This document shows, in pieces, positions 52,578 through 61,517 of a stretch of 64,000 bases of DNA. Origin of the DNA: Gordonia polyisoprenivorans NBRC 16320 = JCM 10675 (GTDB lineage: Bacteria > Actinomycetota > Actinomycetes > Mycobacteriales > Mycobacteriaceae). The stretch spans positions 79,466-143,465 of the forward strand of contig NZ_BAEI01000064.1 in assembly GCF_000241325.1 (NCBI RefSeq). The letters run 5' to 3'. Made by a program: the position numbers and the translations under genes. The first letter of the stretch is position 1; the number at the start of each line of letters is the position of its first letter. The notes below the pieces were generated by a model, which saw only the letters and a list, made by a program, of their open reading frames with translations, was not told where the DNA came from and did no database searches.

Positions 52578-53480
52578 TCAGGCAGCGGAGGTGAGGGCGA
52601 GGAACGCGTCTTCGAGGTTGTGCGTGGCGATCTCGACCTCGCGGGCGTTCGTGCCCGTCAGCAGGGCGCGGGCAAGTGCATCGGAATCCTTGGCGGACAG
52701 GTAGATTCGCCCACCTCGGCGTTCGACGACCTCGAGGTCGTCGATGGCGCGTGCGACGGCGGCGAGTTCGGATTCGTCCACGATCGCCGAGACGACACGT
52801 CGGCTGGCCATCGCGCGGATCTCCGAGGTGGAGCCGTCGGCGACGATCCGACCGTGCGCGATCATGATGATGCGGTCGGCGAAGTCGTCGGCCTCGTCGA
52901 GGTAGTGGGTGGCGAACACGACGGTGCGTCCGTGTCGGGCATCGGATCGCATGGCGGACCAGAAGTTCCGGCGGGATTCCACATCCATGCCCGCGGTCGG
53001 TTCGTCGAGGACGATGAGGTCGGGGTCGGGCAGGGTCGCCAGCGCGAACTTAAGCCGCTGCTGTTCACCGCCGGAACAGCGGGACACCTTGCGTCCGGCC
53101 AGATGCGCGATGTCGGCACGGGCCATCGCCGACTCGGCGTCGGCGCCGCGGCCGTGCAACGAGGCGATGATGCGGACGGTCTCTTCGACGGTGAAATCGG
53201 GCAGCAGACCACCGTTTTGGAGCACCGCGGCGATACGTCCGCCGCGAGCCGCAGACCGCGTGCCCTGCCCGTACACCTCGACCGAGCCCGAATCCGGTTG
53301 GGTCAGGCCGAGGATCATGTCTATCGTCGTGGTCTTACCCGCGCCGTTGGGGCCGAGGAAGGCGACGACCTCTCCCGGTGCAACGGTCAGATCGAGGCCG
53401 TCGACGGCGGTGACCCGACCGCCGTCCCCGCCCCGGAACGTCTTGCGAAGATCTCTCGTGCGGATTGCTGGTGTGTTCAT
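52578..53480 (-). CDS. ABC transporter ATP-binding protein
   Basis: A 300-residue ATPase with Walker A GPNGAGKTTTIDM, signature CSGGEQQRLKFALA (first residue Cys instead of Leu) and Walker B LIVLDEPTAGMD, and the switch His in VVFATHYLDEADD. ATG 53480 is preferred; GTG 53489 is in frame. It is the first gene of the ATPase-permease-kinase-regulator operon. Confidence 0.93.
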   Translation of the reverse strand: MNTPAIRTRDLRKTFRGGDGGRVTAVDGLDLTVAPGEVVAFLGPNGAGKTTTIDMILGLTQPDSGSVEVYGQGTRSAARGGRIAAVLQNGGLLPDFTVEETVRIIASLHGRGADAESAMARADIAHLAGRKVSRCSGGEQQRLKFALATLPDPDLIVLDEPTAGMDVESRRNFWSAMRSDARHGRTVVFATHYLDEADDFADRIIMIAHGRIVADGSTSEIRAMASRRVVSAIVDESELAAVARAIDDLEVVERRGGRIYLSAKDSDALARALLTGTNAREVEIATHNLEDAFLALTSAA

Positions 53481-53538
53481 GCATCTCACGATGCCGTCGA
53501 CGCGCCGCCCGTCCCCAGAGCAGATGTCATCGATCGTC

Positions 53539-53554
53539 CATGACGTTTGTCATG
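53539..53554 (-). promoter_or_regulatory. Operator CATGAC-GTTT-GTCATG before the ABC/two-component operon
   Basis: A perfect 6-bp inverted repeat with a 4-bp spacer, 59 bp before the ATPase start. A further GTCAT half-site lies at 53526-53530. The same half-sites recur at 60241-60256. NarL-type regulators bind such dyads, so autoregulation by the operon's own regulator is likely. Confidence 0.55.
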
Positions 53555-53599
53555 TGTCGTGTCGCCACCCCGTTCGACCAACCACGGGCAACCTCGTCG

Positions 53600-53760
53600 A
53601 TCGCCACCCCCATCCGATGGTCGGGAGCGCTCTTGGTGGTCGGGATCGCCGCCCCGATCCGATGGTCGAGGACGGTTGTTGTGGTCGGGATCGCCGCCCC
53701 CATCCGATGGTCGAGGAGCGCCGAGCGAGCGTAGCGAGCACGTCGCGTCTCGAGACCACC
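53600..53760. repeat. Three 45-bp tandem repeats running into a palindromic repeat element
   Basis: Units at 53600-53644, 53645-53689 and 53690-about 53720 share ATCGCC-CCCC then ATCCGATGGTCG. The third passes into GGTCGAGG...CTCGAGACC (53709-53760), which has a central GCGAGCGTAGCGAGC. From memory, similar sequences are scattered in Gordonia-type genomes; not checked. This lies within the gene-free stretch 53481-53928. Confidence 0.75.
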
Positions 53761-53789
53761 GCACGATGGGGCTGGTGTGCGCCGGTTAC

Positions 53790-53889
53790 GAATACAGTTT
53801 CCACCGGAGCGGGTGGGCGACCCGGAAAATCGGGGTTTTCGGGCCGTTTTCGTGGAAGTTGTATTCGCGTCTCCAGGCTCCTCGCCTGG
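53790..53889. repeat. Nested stem-loops in the gene-free region
   Basis: GAATACAGTTTCCAC (53790-53804) pairs with GTGGAAGTTGTATTC (53852-53866) at 13 of 15 positions. Inside, CCGGAAAA and TTTTCGGG form a second imperfect stem. A separate hairpin CCAGGC-TCCTC-GCCTGG follows at 53873-53889, 40 bp past the minus-strand gene's stop, and may be its terminator. Confidence 0.65.
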
Positions 53890-53928
53890 CGGCTCGTCGC
53901 ACCTCGACGATCGGGCAGGGTAACCCGA

Positions 53929-54348
53929 CTAACGCCAGCAACCCTGCAGTGTCTGGAAGTCGCCGGCGAAGGCCATTCCGGTTCCGGTGCAGGTGGGTCC
54001 GTGCACACCGTCAACGGTCACCGAAGCGCCGGGTCCGGCGATGCCGATAGCCAGTCCGGGTCGTACGCCGGTCATGGTGACCGAGGCGTTGGGGCCGATG
54101 GCGATCGCCGCGGGCCCGGCGTAGTTGGTGGCGGTAGAACTGGCGTGGCCGCCGTCGGCGGTGATCGCCAGGCTCAGACCGGTGTTCGACGCACTGGCCG
54201 AACAGCTCTCGCTGGAGGCGGTCTGGCCCGGCAGGGCCGGACAGACCATCGGAGCGGCTGCGGCGTGCGGTGCGGCGGCGAAGGCGATCGCGCCGGCTCC
54301 CGCGGTGGCGACGGCGAATCCGAGTGCGAGGCGGGCTGGTGAACGCAT
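53929..54348 (-). CDS. Small secreted protein of unknown function
   Basis: A 139-residue protein with a clear signal peptide (LALGFAVATAGAGAIAFAAA, cut near AAA-AP). The mature part is rich in Gly, Ala, Ser and Thr, carries four cysteines (MVCPAL, ESCSAS, PTCTGT, QGCWR) and repeats of the form GPxASVTxxGV (IGPNASVTMTGV, AGPGASVTVDGV), suggesting a small beta structure held by disulfides. No family recognised. Confidence 0.7.
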   Translation of the reverse strand: MRSPARLALGFAVATAGAGAIAFAAAPHAAAAPMVCPALPGQTASSESCSASASNTGLSLAITADGGHASSTATNYAGPAAIAIGPNASVTMTGVRPGLAIGIAGPGASVTVDGVHGPTCTGTGMAFAGDFQTLQGCWR

Positions 54349-54445
54349 GGTGTTGCTCCTCGATGTCAGTGATGGACGGACATCAGGGGTTCGGTGTGCT
54401 GCGCGTCACGGATTGCCCACGGTATCCACGGGATGGTGTGGAGCG

Positions 54446-56395
54446 TCAGCCGACGTGAATCACGGGCCTGCGTGCGACATCGGGCTCGGCCCGACGCACC
54501 ACCTCGCGGGTCACCGCCGCCACCTCACCCTGCCCGATGAACAAGAAGCGCAAGATGTTGACGATCGGATTGTCCTCGCTCCATTCGAAATAGACGTTGG
54601 GGACGAGGTCGGTCCAGTCACGGATGGCGAACAGGGTGGACGCGATCGTGTTCGGTACCGCCGCCGAGCTCACCCACAGGATGCGGAAGCCGCCCTCGTG
54701 ATAGCGCCCGTGGATTTCCAGGTCGGTGACGAAGTCCGATGAGTCGGTGACGTTGACCTCCAGGAACACGATCTGATCGGCGTCGGGGATGTGGCTCTCG
54801 GCGCGTTGCTGCAGTTCCTTCTCGCGATACTCGACCAGGGAGCGATCGTCGGGGTCGTGGGTGACGATGTGGATCTCGCCGGCCAGTGCGGCACCGTCGA
54901 TGATCTGCTGAGCAGTCTCGTCGAAGGTGATCTCCCCGCTGCGCAGCTCGAACGAGCGGCTGACCCGGGATGCGAACGACAGGATGAGGATCGCGGCGAT
55001 GAAGAACGCGGCGACCTGCACACCCTCGGGGCGTTCGATGATGTTGGTGACGGTGGTGTAGCAGAACACCAGGGCGATACCGCCGAAACAGATGGTGGCG
55101 ACGCGCCGGCGATGTTTGCGTACCGAGAGCATGACCGCGATGGCGGCCGAGGTCATCAGCACCAGCACACCGGTCGCGTATGCCGAGCCCTGTTTGTCGA
55201 CCGAGGCGTCGAAGTAGATTGTGACGCCTGCCGCGATCAGGATGAACACGACCACCAACGGACGGTTGGCGCGCGCCCAGTCCGGTGCCATGCCGTACCG
55301 CGGGAGGTAGCGCGGAACGAGGTTGAGCAGTCCGGCCATCGCCGACGCCCCGGCGAACCACAGGATGAGGATCGTGCTGATGTCGTAGACCGTGCCGAAG
55401 GCGTTGCCGAGGTCGGCGTGGGCGAGGAACGCCAGCGCACGTCCGTTCGCCTGGCCGCCGACGTCGAACGCCTTCTCCGGGATGAGGATCGTGCACACCA
55501 GGCTGCTGGTGATCAGCAGGATGCTCATGGTGACCGCTGCGGTGGTCAGGAGTCGGCGGGTACCGGCGATACGAACGGTCGGGCGATCCGGCGGATCGTC
55601 CGGGGAGCCGTCGATCTGGGGCATCACCGCCACACCGGTCTCGAATCCGGACAAACCGAGTGCGAGTTTCGGGAACACCAGCAGCGCAATCGCGATCATC
55701 ATCCACGGACTGCCGTGTTCGGCGGTCATGGCGTGGCTCCAGTCGACGACGACGTGGGGCGAGGTGGCGATGCGCCACAAACCGTCGGCGATGACCACGA
55801 CGTTGAGCGCCAAGTAGATTGCGACGAGCCCGACGGCGACCGCGATGGCCTCGGTGAAGCCGCGCAAGAAGATCGCGGCGAGGAAGGCGAGGAACACCAG
55901 GGTGATGGCGACGTTGTGTCCGGTGAAAATGTCCGGAACGAACGGATTCTCGATGAAGTGCGCGGTGGCGTCGGCCGCCGAGAGTGTCATGGTGATCAGG
56001 AAGTCGGTGGCCGCGAATCCGAGCAGGACGAGGACGAATACCTTTCCGCCCCACCACGGTAGGAGTCGCTCGAGCATCGCGATCGACCCGGAGCCGTGCG
56101 GTGAACGTGCGGCGATGTATCGATACACCGGCAGCGCGCCGAACAGCGTCAGGGCCACCAGCACGATCGTGGCCAATGGTGCGATGGTGCCGGCGGCCAG
56201 CGCTGCGATGCCCGGTTGATACCCCAGCGACGAGAAGTAGTCGACACCCGTGAGGCACATCACCTTCCACCACGAGTGGGTTTTCGTCTCGGTGTTCGTG
56301 CGCCGGTACGGCCCCATCAAGCCCGCGGGTTCGGGAGAGATGTCGGACAGGAACCACCGTCGCAGCGTCCCGTGCGGCATCGTCGTCTTCGGCAT
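54446..56395 (-). CDS. APC-superfamily permease
   Basis: A 649-residue transporter. About 12 helices start near [19 protein letters not shown], whose Gly-rich unwound helix 1 is typical of APC carriers. A cytoplasmic C-terminal domain of about 170 residues follows ([20 protein letters not shown] onward). Such tails occur in KimA/KUP-like potassium carriers, but amino acid transport is equally possible. ATG 56395 fits the conserved part; the frame opens at 56575. No Shine-Dalgarno is seen. Confidence 0.75.
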   Translation of the reverse strand: MPKTTMPHGTLRRWFLSDISPEPAGLMGPYRRTNTETKTHSWWKVMCLTGVDYFSSLGYQPGIAALAAGTIAPLATIVLVALTLFGALPVYRYIAARSPHGSGSIAMLERLLPWWGGKVFVLVLLGFAATDFLITMTLSAADATAHFIENPFVPDIFTGHNVAITLVFLAFLAAIFLRGFTEAIAVAVGLVAIYLALNVVVIADGLWRIATSPHVVVDWSHAMTAEHGSPWMMIAIALLVFPKLALGLSGFETGVAVMPQIDGSPDDPPDRPTVRIAGTRRLLTTAAVTMSILLITSSLVCTILIPEKAFDVGGQANGRALAFLAHADLGNAFGTVYDISTILILWFAGASAMAGLLNLVPRYLPRYGMAPDWARANRPLVVVFILIAAGVTIYFDASVDKQGSAYATGVLVLMTSAAIAVMLSVRKHRRRVATICFGGIALVFCYTTVTNIIERPEGVQVAAFFIAAILILSFASRVSRSFELRSGEITFDETAQQIIDGAALAGEIHIVTHDPDDRSLVEYREKELQQRAESHIPDADQIVFLEVNVTDSSDFVTDLEIHGRYHEGGFRILWVSSAAVPNTIASTLFAIRDWTDLVPNVYFEWSEDNPIVNILRFLFIGQGEVAAVTREVVRRAEPDVARRPVIHVG

Positions 56396-56487
56396 CGGAT
56401 CAGCGTAGTACCGACCGTCGCCGTAGTTGTTGTCAATGTGCGTGTTCAATCCGACAGGCCGCTTGGCGAAGATTGTCCAGATTGCCA

Positions 56488-56512
56488 GAATTCGTTGCGC
56501 CGCAACGAATTC
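56488..56512. promoter_or_regulatory. 25-bp perfect palindrome between the permease and porin genes
   Basis: GAATTCGTTGCG (56488-56499) and CGCAACGAATTC (56501-56512) around one C. Outer CCAGAA and TTCTGG extend the dyad with a gap. It lies 92 bp before the permease start and 142 bp before the porin gene. A possible -10 box for the porin, TACGCT, is at 56598-56603. The rest of the 259-bp gap holds no gene. Confidence 0.6.
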
Positions 56513-56654
56513 AAGCATTCTGGGGCTTTGCCTGAGTGGGGTCAGATCGACGTCCCGGAGGCTTGCTGCGTTCACCTTTTGTTCGCCGAGATATCAGTAC
56601 GCTTCGCCCGACGTTGCCGAAGGCGGCGACCGAAGGACACTCCGAGAGGAATTC

Positions 56655-57341
56655 ATGAGCACGATCGAGTCACCGGTGCGCGCACGCCGGGGGGCCTTGA
56701 CGGCGATCGCCGCGGGCGCCATTGCGGCCGGTATCACTGCGGGCGCGGCGGCACCCGCCCACGCCGACACCTTCGTCCCGCTGCCGAACGGCAGCGTGTC
56801 GGGCCACGATCTCACGCTGACGCGTACCAACGAGTCGGCACAGGTGTCACCGTCGTTGGCGGCCAATGGTGCCGGACGCAACGTGTGGGTCAGTGCCAAC
56901 ATCACGCTGGCGGCGCCCAAGCTGCAGCCGACGGGATCGTTCCCGGCCAACGGTCCTGCGGGTGAGGCGACGATGCCGGGCACCAACGGCACGTCCAACG
57001 ACGGCTCGGCGGCCACCCTGTCGGCCGGATACATCGTCGGTTGCCAGGTCAACGTCGGCAGCCTGACCGCCGGTATCACCGGCAGCATCACCTCGGCCGG
57101 CGTGCCCGGTGCGTCGGGGTCGCTGAGCGTTCCGCTGACCCCTGGTCAGGTGACCTTCGTGCAGATCGACAGCTACGACATCGCCAAGGCCGGCACCTAC
57201 TATTTCAACTACCAGCGTTTCCAGATGCAGATCCAGAACTGCGCGGGCTATGCGCAGGCGCGGTCGTTCGTCACCGTCGAGACCGGCGGAAACAACCACA
57301 ACAAGATCAACCTCTATGGCAAGCCGTTCTCGATCGGCTGA
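56655..57341 (+). CDS. MspA family porin
   Basis: A 228-residue outer-membrane channel protein. The signal peptide (ALTAIAAGAIAAGITAGAAA, cut after AHA) is followed by an MspA domain with GRNVWVSANITL, SAGYIVGCQVNV and NCAGYAQARSFVTVE. MspA-type proteins form octameric pores through the mycolate outer membrane. ATG has GAGAGGAA 3-4 nt upstream. It is the first of two tandem porin genes, and the two conserved cysteines may form a disulfide. Confidence 0.93.
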   Translation: MSTIESPVRARRGALTAIAAGAIAAGITAGAAAPAHADTFVPLPNGSVSGHDLTLTRTNESAQVSPSLAANGAGRNVWVSANITLAAPKLQPTGSFPANGPAGEATMPGTNGTSNDGSAATLSAGYIVGCQVNVGSLTAGITGSITSAGVPGASGSLSVPLTPGQVTFVQIDSYDIAKAGTYYFNYQRFQMQIQNCAGYAQARSFVTVETGGNNHNKINLYGKPFSIG

Positions 57342-57381
57342 CCGGCCCCACTCGACACCGACGAACTAAACAAGGAACACA

Positions 57382-58047
57382 ATGACAATCCGTTTCACGC
57401 GTCTCTCGGTACTTGCCGGTGTGCCCGCCGCCGCGGCGATCGCCGTGCTGGCCACCGCGGGTGCCGCGGCCGCCGACGTCCACGTCTCCCTCCCGTCGCA
57501 GACCCAGACGCTGACCACCGGTGACGGCGTCGGGGTCACCCTGACCCGTTCGGGCGAGACCGCCACCATCAGTCCGTCGCTGGGCAGCACCCCGTTGCAC
57601 CGCAACGCCTGGGTGTCGGCGACCTACAACGTCAACACCAGCAAGCCGGTCAGCAAGATCAAGTTCCAGGCCGGCTACATCGTGGGCTGCCAGGTGAACC
57701 TCAACGGCTTCACCAACTCGAACACCCCGTCGGGGTCGGTCTCGACCGCGGGCGTCGCCTCGGGCACGGTCAACGAGGGCGGCTCGATCTCGGTCGGCCC
57801 CGGCCAGGCCGTCAACTACTACGTCTACGACTACGAGCGCGCCGATCCCTTCGGCAACGACCAGCACAAGTCGTGGGTGCCGATCGTCAAGACCACCCAT
57901 GGCGAGGTCAGCTACACCAACGAGACCATGCAGGTCAACGGGTGTGCCGGCTATGCGCAGGCGCGGTCGTTCGCGAATGTGTACATCATCGGCGACCACG
58001 GGGAGCAGATCGTCAGCTTCTACGGACAGCCGTTCAGTCTCGGGTAA
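57382..58047 (+). CDS. MspA family porin, second copy
   Basis: A 221-residue paralogue 40 bp after the first. Signal peptide ending AAA-DV; RNAWVSATYNV, QAGYIVGCQVNLNGF and GCAGYAQARSFANVY match the first copy. It has a longer acidic/basic loop (YDYERADPFGNDQHKSW) that may change the pore. AAGGA before the ATG. A strong hairpin follows. Two different subunits could form separate pores or mix. Confidence 0.92.
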   Translation: MTIRFTRLSVLAGVPAAAAIAVLATAGAAAADVHVSLPSQTQTLTTGDGVGVTLTRSGETATISPSLGSTPLHRNAWVSATYNVNTSKPVSKIKFQAGYIVGCQVNLNGFTNSNTPSGSVSTAGVASGTVNEGGSISVGPGQAVNYYVYDYERADPFGNDQHKSWVPIVKTTHGEVSYTNETMQVNGCAGYAQARSFANVYIIGDHGEQIVSFYGQPFSLG

Positions 58048-58078
58048 CCCTCTCACAGCCGGGACTGGCTGAGGTGAC

Positions 58079-58117
58079 GACGTGCGACGCACCCCTGCGG
58101 GGGTCGCGTCGCACGTC
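58079..58117 (+). terminator. Strong hairpin after the porin genes
   Basis: GACGTGCGACGC (58079-58090) pairs fully with GCGTCGCACGTC (58106-58117), and inside ACCCC pairs with GGGGT. It lies 31 nt after the second porin stop and is the best candidate terminator in the window, though no T-run follows. Confidence 0.75.
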
Positions 58118-58183
58118 CATCTGTGCGTCCGGAAGCGTGTCGTCGGGGCAGTGGCGGGCTGCGCCGCGTGAGACGATCGAGCA

Positions 58184-59146
58184 ATGACTTTCGAGCCGAC
58201 GCCGCACGAGCCGACAACGCCGGCCAGCGAGTCGATGGTCACCGTGATCATCGCCTTCGCCATGAACATCCTTGTGGCCGTGGCGAAGACCGTTGCCGCG
58301 GCGATCACCGGGTCGGCGTCGATGGTCGCCGAGTCGGCGCACTCGTGGGCCGATGCGGGCAACGAGGTGTTCTTGCTGATCGCCGAGCGGCGTGGTGGCC
58401 TGGGGCGTGATCGGGCGCATCCGTTCGGCCACGGACGCGAAACCTATATCTGGTCGATGTTCGCCGCCTTCGGATTGTTCGCCGTCGGCGCCGCGGTGTC
58501 GGTGATGCATGGCATCACCTCGCTCTCACATCCCGAGCCCGACGCCGATTACGTGGTCGGCTACCTCGTGTTGGCGATCTCGGCGGTTCTGGAGGCGACG
58601 TCGTTCATCCAGTCGATCCGACAGGCACGTGCGGGTGGGCGACGAATCTCGATGCATCCGTTGCGTTTTGTCAGCCGCACCTCCAACACGACGCTCCGCG
58701 CGGTGTTTGCCGAAGATGCTGCGGCACTGGTGGGCCTGGCGATCGCGGCCACCGGGATGGCGCTGCACGAGATCACCGGGTCGGCGGTGTACGACGCGGT
58801 CGGCTCGATCCTGGTGGGCTTGTTGCTGGGGGTCATCGCGATCTTCCTGATCAAGCGCAATGGCGAGTTTCTGTTGGGCCAGCGAGCATTACCTGCCACC
58901 CGGCAGGCGATCCTGCACCGGCTGCTCGCCCACCCCGACATCGACCGCGTGACCTACCTGCACGTCGAATACGTTGGTCCCGCACAGTATTACCTCGTCG
59001 CCGCCATCGACATCCGCGGCGATCTGCGAGAGCACGACGTCGCGGTTCTGTTGCGCCGCATCGAGGCCGAGATCGAGGAGCAGGACGCGATCGTGGAGGC
59101 GGTACTCACGCTGTCCACCGCAGATGAGCCGTCGTTGACAGAGTGA
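58184..59146 (+). CDS. Cation diffusion facilitator family transporter
   Basis: A 320-residue CDF antiporter with six helices. Metal-site residues in helix 2 (ESAHSWADAGNE) and helix 5 (AVFAEDAAALVG) fit the family's paired H/D or D/D positions. HPFGHGRETYIWSM and the C-terminal cytoplasmic domain (DIDRVTYLHVEYVGPAQYYL) are typical. It should export Zn, Fe, Mn or another divalent metal using protons. Metal not decided. Confidence 0.88.
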   Translation: MTFEPTPHEPTTPASESMVTVIIAFAMNILVAVAKTVAAAITGSASMVAESAHSWADAGNEVFLLIAERRGGLGRDRAHPFGHGRETYIWSMFAAFGLFAVGAAVSVMHGITSLSHPEPDADYVVGYLVLAISAVLEATSFIQSIRQARAGGRRISMHPLRFVSRTSNTTLRAVFAEDAAALVGLAIAATGMALHEITGSAVYDAVGSILVGLLLGVIAIFLIKRNGEFLLGQRALPATRQAILHRLLAHPDIDRVTYLHVEYVGPAQYYLVAAIDIRGDLREHDVAVLLRRIEAEIEEQDAIVEAVLTLSTADEPSLTE

Positions 59147-59180
59147 GGACGGCAGGGGGCGGGCCGGGTTCTGGACGGGG

Positions 59181-60206
59181 TTATCGGACGCGCGGCCGAC
59201 ACCGCCACGCGATCGCCACAGCGGCGAGCAGGTAGATGACGTCGCTGATCCACGCCAACGCGTCCGCCGATCCTGAGGTTGCGGTGGAGACGAATGCGTT
59301 CCAGCTGTAGGTGAACAGCAACGCGCTCGCCACGGCGAAGCGGTGGTGCGACGACCAACCCACCCATCGTGACGCGATACCGAGGAGGGTCAGCACCGCG
59401 ACGATCGCGATGAGCATCAGCGAGGTGGCCAGTGCTGCGCCGTCGGCGCGGCGTCCCAGTTCGAACACGGCACCACCGATCAGCGTCAGCGCGAACAGGA
59501 TCCACGGCGACAAGGTCTTGCGGGACGATCGCTCACCCCGCTCGACCTGACCACTCCGCCGCGACACCGCCGACGGGCCGAGGAGCGCGACAGCCACGAG
59601 GACTGCCGCAATGAGCAGGCACGTCCCCACCTGTGCCGGCGAAGCCAGGAAGTGGCCATAGGCGGGGTAATTGGTGGCGAACACGATGACCGCGCCGACG
59701 ACGACGGCCACGGCCGTGCAGACCGCACCACGTCGTCGCAGCCATGGCTGTACGGCGCGCGCCCCCTGCGACGACTCGATCAGCGCGATCGGCGTCGCGA
59801 TACTCCAACCGATGTGCAGTGTCAGCACGAACACCGTCCAGGGGACTCCGATTCCCAACGCGGGTATGTAGCCGCTGGCCAATAGATGCAGATGCGCGTA
59901 GTCGGGATTGAACAGACTCATGGTGAGCACGCCCTCTTCGACGACGGCGAAGGCCGCCGCCAGCAACAGGATCGACGGCCAGCCGAGGTGTCGCCGACGC
60001 ACGGTCTCGCGAATGCCCAGCGCACAACCGCCGTACCACAGCGATAACGGCACGATGAGCGGTAGCAGCACGATCGGGAAGTCGCCCAGGAAGAACTCGG
60101 CGATCAATGGGGACAGGAAGAACAGGCCGATCGCAGGACTGTGGAGGATGCGACGAAAACCTGCGTGTGCGTGCAGTTCCGGGCTGTGCAGCGGTGTCGA
60201 GGTCAT
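59181..60206 (-). CDS. Multi-helix membrane protein of unknown function
   Basis: A 341-residue protein with about nine hydrophobic helices. FAVVEEGVLTMSLFNPDYAH has a Glu-Glu pair, and VFVLTLHIGWSIATPIALIE a membrane His; such pairs occur in glutamic intramembrane proteases (CPBP/PrsW), but the match is too weak to assign. ATG 60206. An inverted repeat like the ABC/two-component operator lies 35 bp upstream, so the gene may belong to that regulon. Confidence 0.7.
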   Translation of the reverse strand: MTSTPLHSPELHAHAGFRRILHSPAIGLFFLSPLIAEFFLGDFPIVLLPLIVPLSLWYGGCALGIRETVRRRHLGWPSILLLAAAFAVVEEGVLTMSLFNPDYAHLHLLASGYIPALGIGVPWTVFVLTLHIGWSIATPIALIESSQGARAVQPWLRRRGAVCTAVAVVVGAVIVFATNYPAYGHFLASPAQVGTCLLIAAVLVAVALLGPSAVSRRSGQVERGERSSRKTLSPWILFALTLIGGAVFELGRRADGAALATSLMLIAIVAVLTLLGIASRWVGWSSHHRFAVASALLFTYSWNAFVSTATSGSADALAWISDVIYLLAAVAIAWRCRPRVR

Positions 60207-60240
60207 GCTCACAGCATGTTCGACGGTGCCGCGCCACACC

Positions 60241-60256
60241 CATGACAGCTGTCACG
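60241..60256 (-). promoter_or_regulatory. Second CATGAC-N4-GTCAYG operator
   Basis: CATGAC-AGCT-GTCACG, with perfect inner TGACAGCTGTCA (60243-60254). Half-sites are identical to those at 53539-53554 except for one base. It lies 35 bp before the membrane protein gene on the minus strand. CATGCT, 6 nt before that ATG, may be its -10 box. Confidence 0.5.
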
Positions 60257-60285
60257 GATTCGCCCCCACAGGTGTCATGGGGCGA

Positions 60286-61029
60286 TCAGAATCCGGTGTG
60301 CATCTCCCAGTAGAGGATCTCGGCGTCCTCGGTCGCGGTGACCGAAACGTCGCCGGCATCGGTCAGGCGTGCGGCATCCCCATCGGTGAGAGGAGTGCCG
60401 TCGAATGCGACCGATCCGCGCACGACATACAGGTGACCGAATCGGGAACCTGGCAGCATCACCGAGGTGTCCGCAGTCATTCGCGCGGCATGTAGTGCGG
60501 CATACGGATTCGGCAAAGACAGTGCGCCGCTGTGACGATCGCGGTCGAGTCCCGACACAATCGGCACGAGTTCGCCGGTGGACAGTGCGGAGGTGACGTC
60601 GGTTTCGGCGTATTCCGGTTCGTGACCGGCATATTCGGTGGCCACCCACATCTGCACGACGCGCAGTCGGGTGCGCTCGGTGCGGGTGGCGGCATTGCGT
60701 TCGGAGTGGGTGATGCCGGTGCCCGCGGTCATCCGCTGTACGACGCCGGGCGTGAGGATTCCGGAGTTGCCGCGCGAATCCCGATGGTGCAGAGCGCCGT
60801 CGACGACCCAGGTGATGATCTCGACGTCGGTGTGCTCGTGGGTGTCGAAGCCCTCGGCGGCGTCCACGGTGTCGTCGTTGTTGACCAGCAGGACGCCGTG
60901 CGCGTTGCCGACGAGATCGAAATTGCCGGTGGCAGGGAAGGATTGAAGTGAGGTGAGCCATTCGTTGTCCCACCGGTGGCGATCGTCGGAACGGATCACC
61001 CGAATGGTGTGCTCGGTGGTGGTAATCAA
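60286..61029 (-). CDS. Pirin-like bicupin (YhaK type)
   Basis: A 247-residue pirin-family protein. DTHEHTDVEIITWVVDGALH and GTGITHSERNA supply the metal-binding His residues of the N-terminal cupin; the C-terminal cupin is degenerate. TTG at 61029 is chosen because it overlaps the marR stop (TTGA) and starts the conserved part. Upstream in-frame codons only reread marR. Pirins can act as quercetinases or redox sensors. Last gene of a three-gene operon. Confidence 0.82.
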   Translation of the reverse strand: MITTTEHTIRVIRSDDRHRWDNEWLTSLQSFPATGNFDLVGNAHGVLLVNNDDTVDAAEGFDTHEHTDVEIITWVVDGALHHRDSRGNSGILTPGVVQRMTAGTGITHSERNAATRTERTRLRVVQMWVATEYAGHEPEYAETDVTSALSTGELVPIVSGLDRDRHSGALSLPNPYAALHAARMTADTSVMLPGSRFGHLYVVRGSVAFDGTPLTDGDAARLTDAGDVSVTATEDAEILYWEMHTGF

Positions 61030-61517
61030 GGGGTCTCGCCTTCGAGGTCGTCGAGATGGGCGGCCAGCGTGCGCATCAGAGTGCCCAGTGCTGCACCGTC
61101 CTGCGCGGTCAGTGCCGTGGCGTAGAGGCGTCGCACGGCCGTGCCGTGATCTCGGGCGGCGGCGGTGAACGCCGCACGTCCGTCGTCGGTGAGCACCGCA
61201 TAGCTCCCACGCCGATCTTCGGGGACCGCAGCGCGTGACAGCCAACCCCGCCGCACCATCACATCGATCTGATACGAGAGCCGCGAGGTCGAGAAGACCA
61301 TCCGGTGCGACAGCTCACGCATCCGGGCTCGACCATCGGGGCATTCGTGCAGGATCAACAGAATGTGATAGTCCGACAACGACATTCCGCAGTGTCGGCG
61401 CAGATCGTCGTCGAGCAGGGTTTGCAGGCGGGCGCTGGTCTCGATGAACGGACGCCACGCGTCGGTTACGGGATCAGCACTCGTCTGCCTACCTGGGGTG
61501 CCGGGGGCTCGGCTCAT
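61026..61517 (-). CDS. MarR family regulator
   Basis: A 163-residue winged-helix regulator: LSDYHILLILHECPDGRARM, then RELSHRMVFSTSRLSYQID, and the wing AAVPEDRRGSYAVLTDDGRA. It is coupled to the pirin genes on both sides by 4-nt overlaps (ATGA, TTGA). The 18-bp dyad 22 bp before the first gene of the operon is its likely operator. Confidence 0.9.
   Translation of the reverse strand: MSRAPGTPGRQTSADPVTDAWRPFIETSARLQTLLDDDLRRHCGMSLSDYHILLILHECPDGRARMRELSHRMVFSTSRLSYQIDVMVRRGWLSRAAVPEDRRGSYAVLTDDGRAAFTAAARDHGTAVRRLYATALTAQDGAALGTLMRTLAAHLDDLEGETP

Noticed and set aside
53600..53734. Possible CRISPR array
   Set aside because: The 45-bp units are directly adjacent, share most of their length and have no distinct spacers; no cas gene is in the window.
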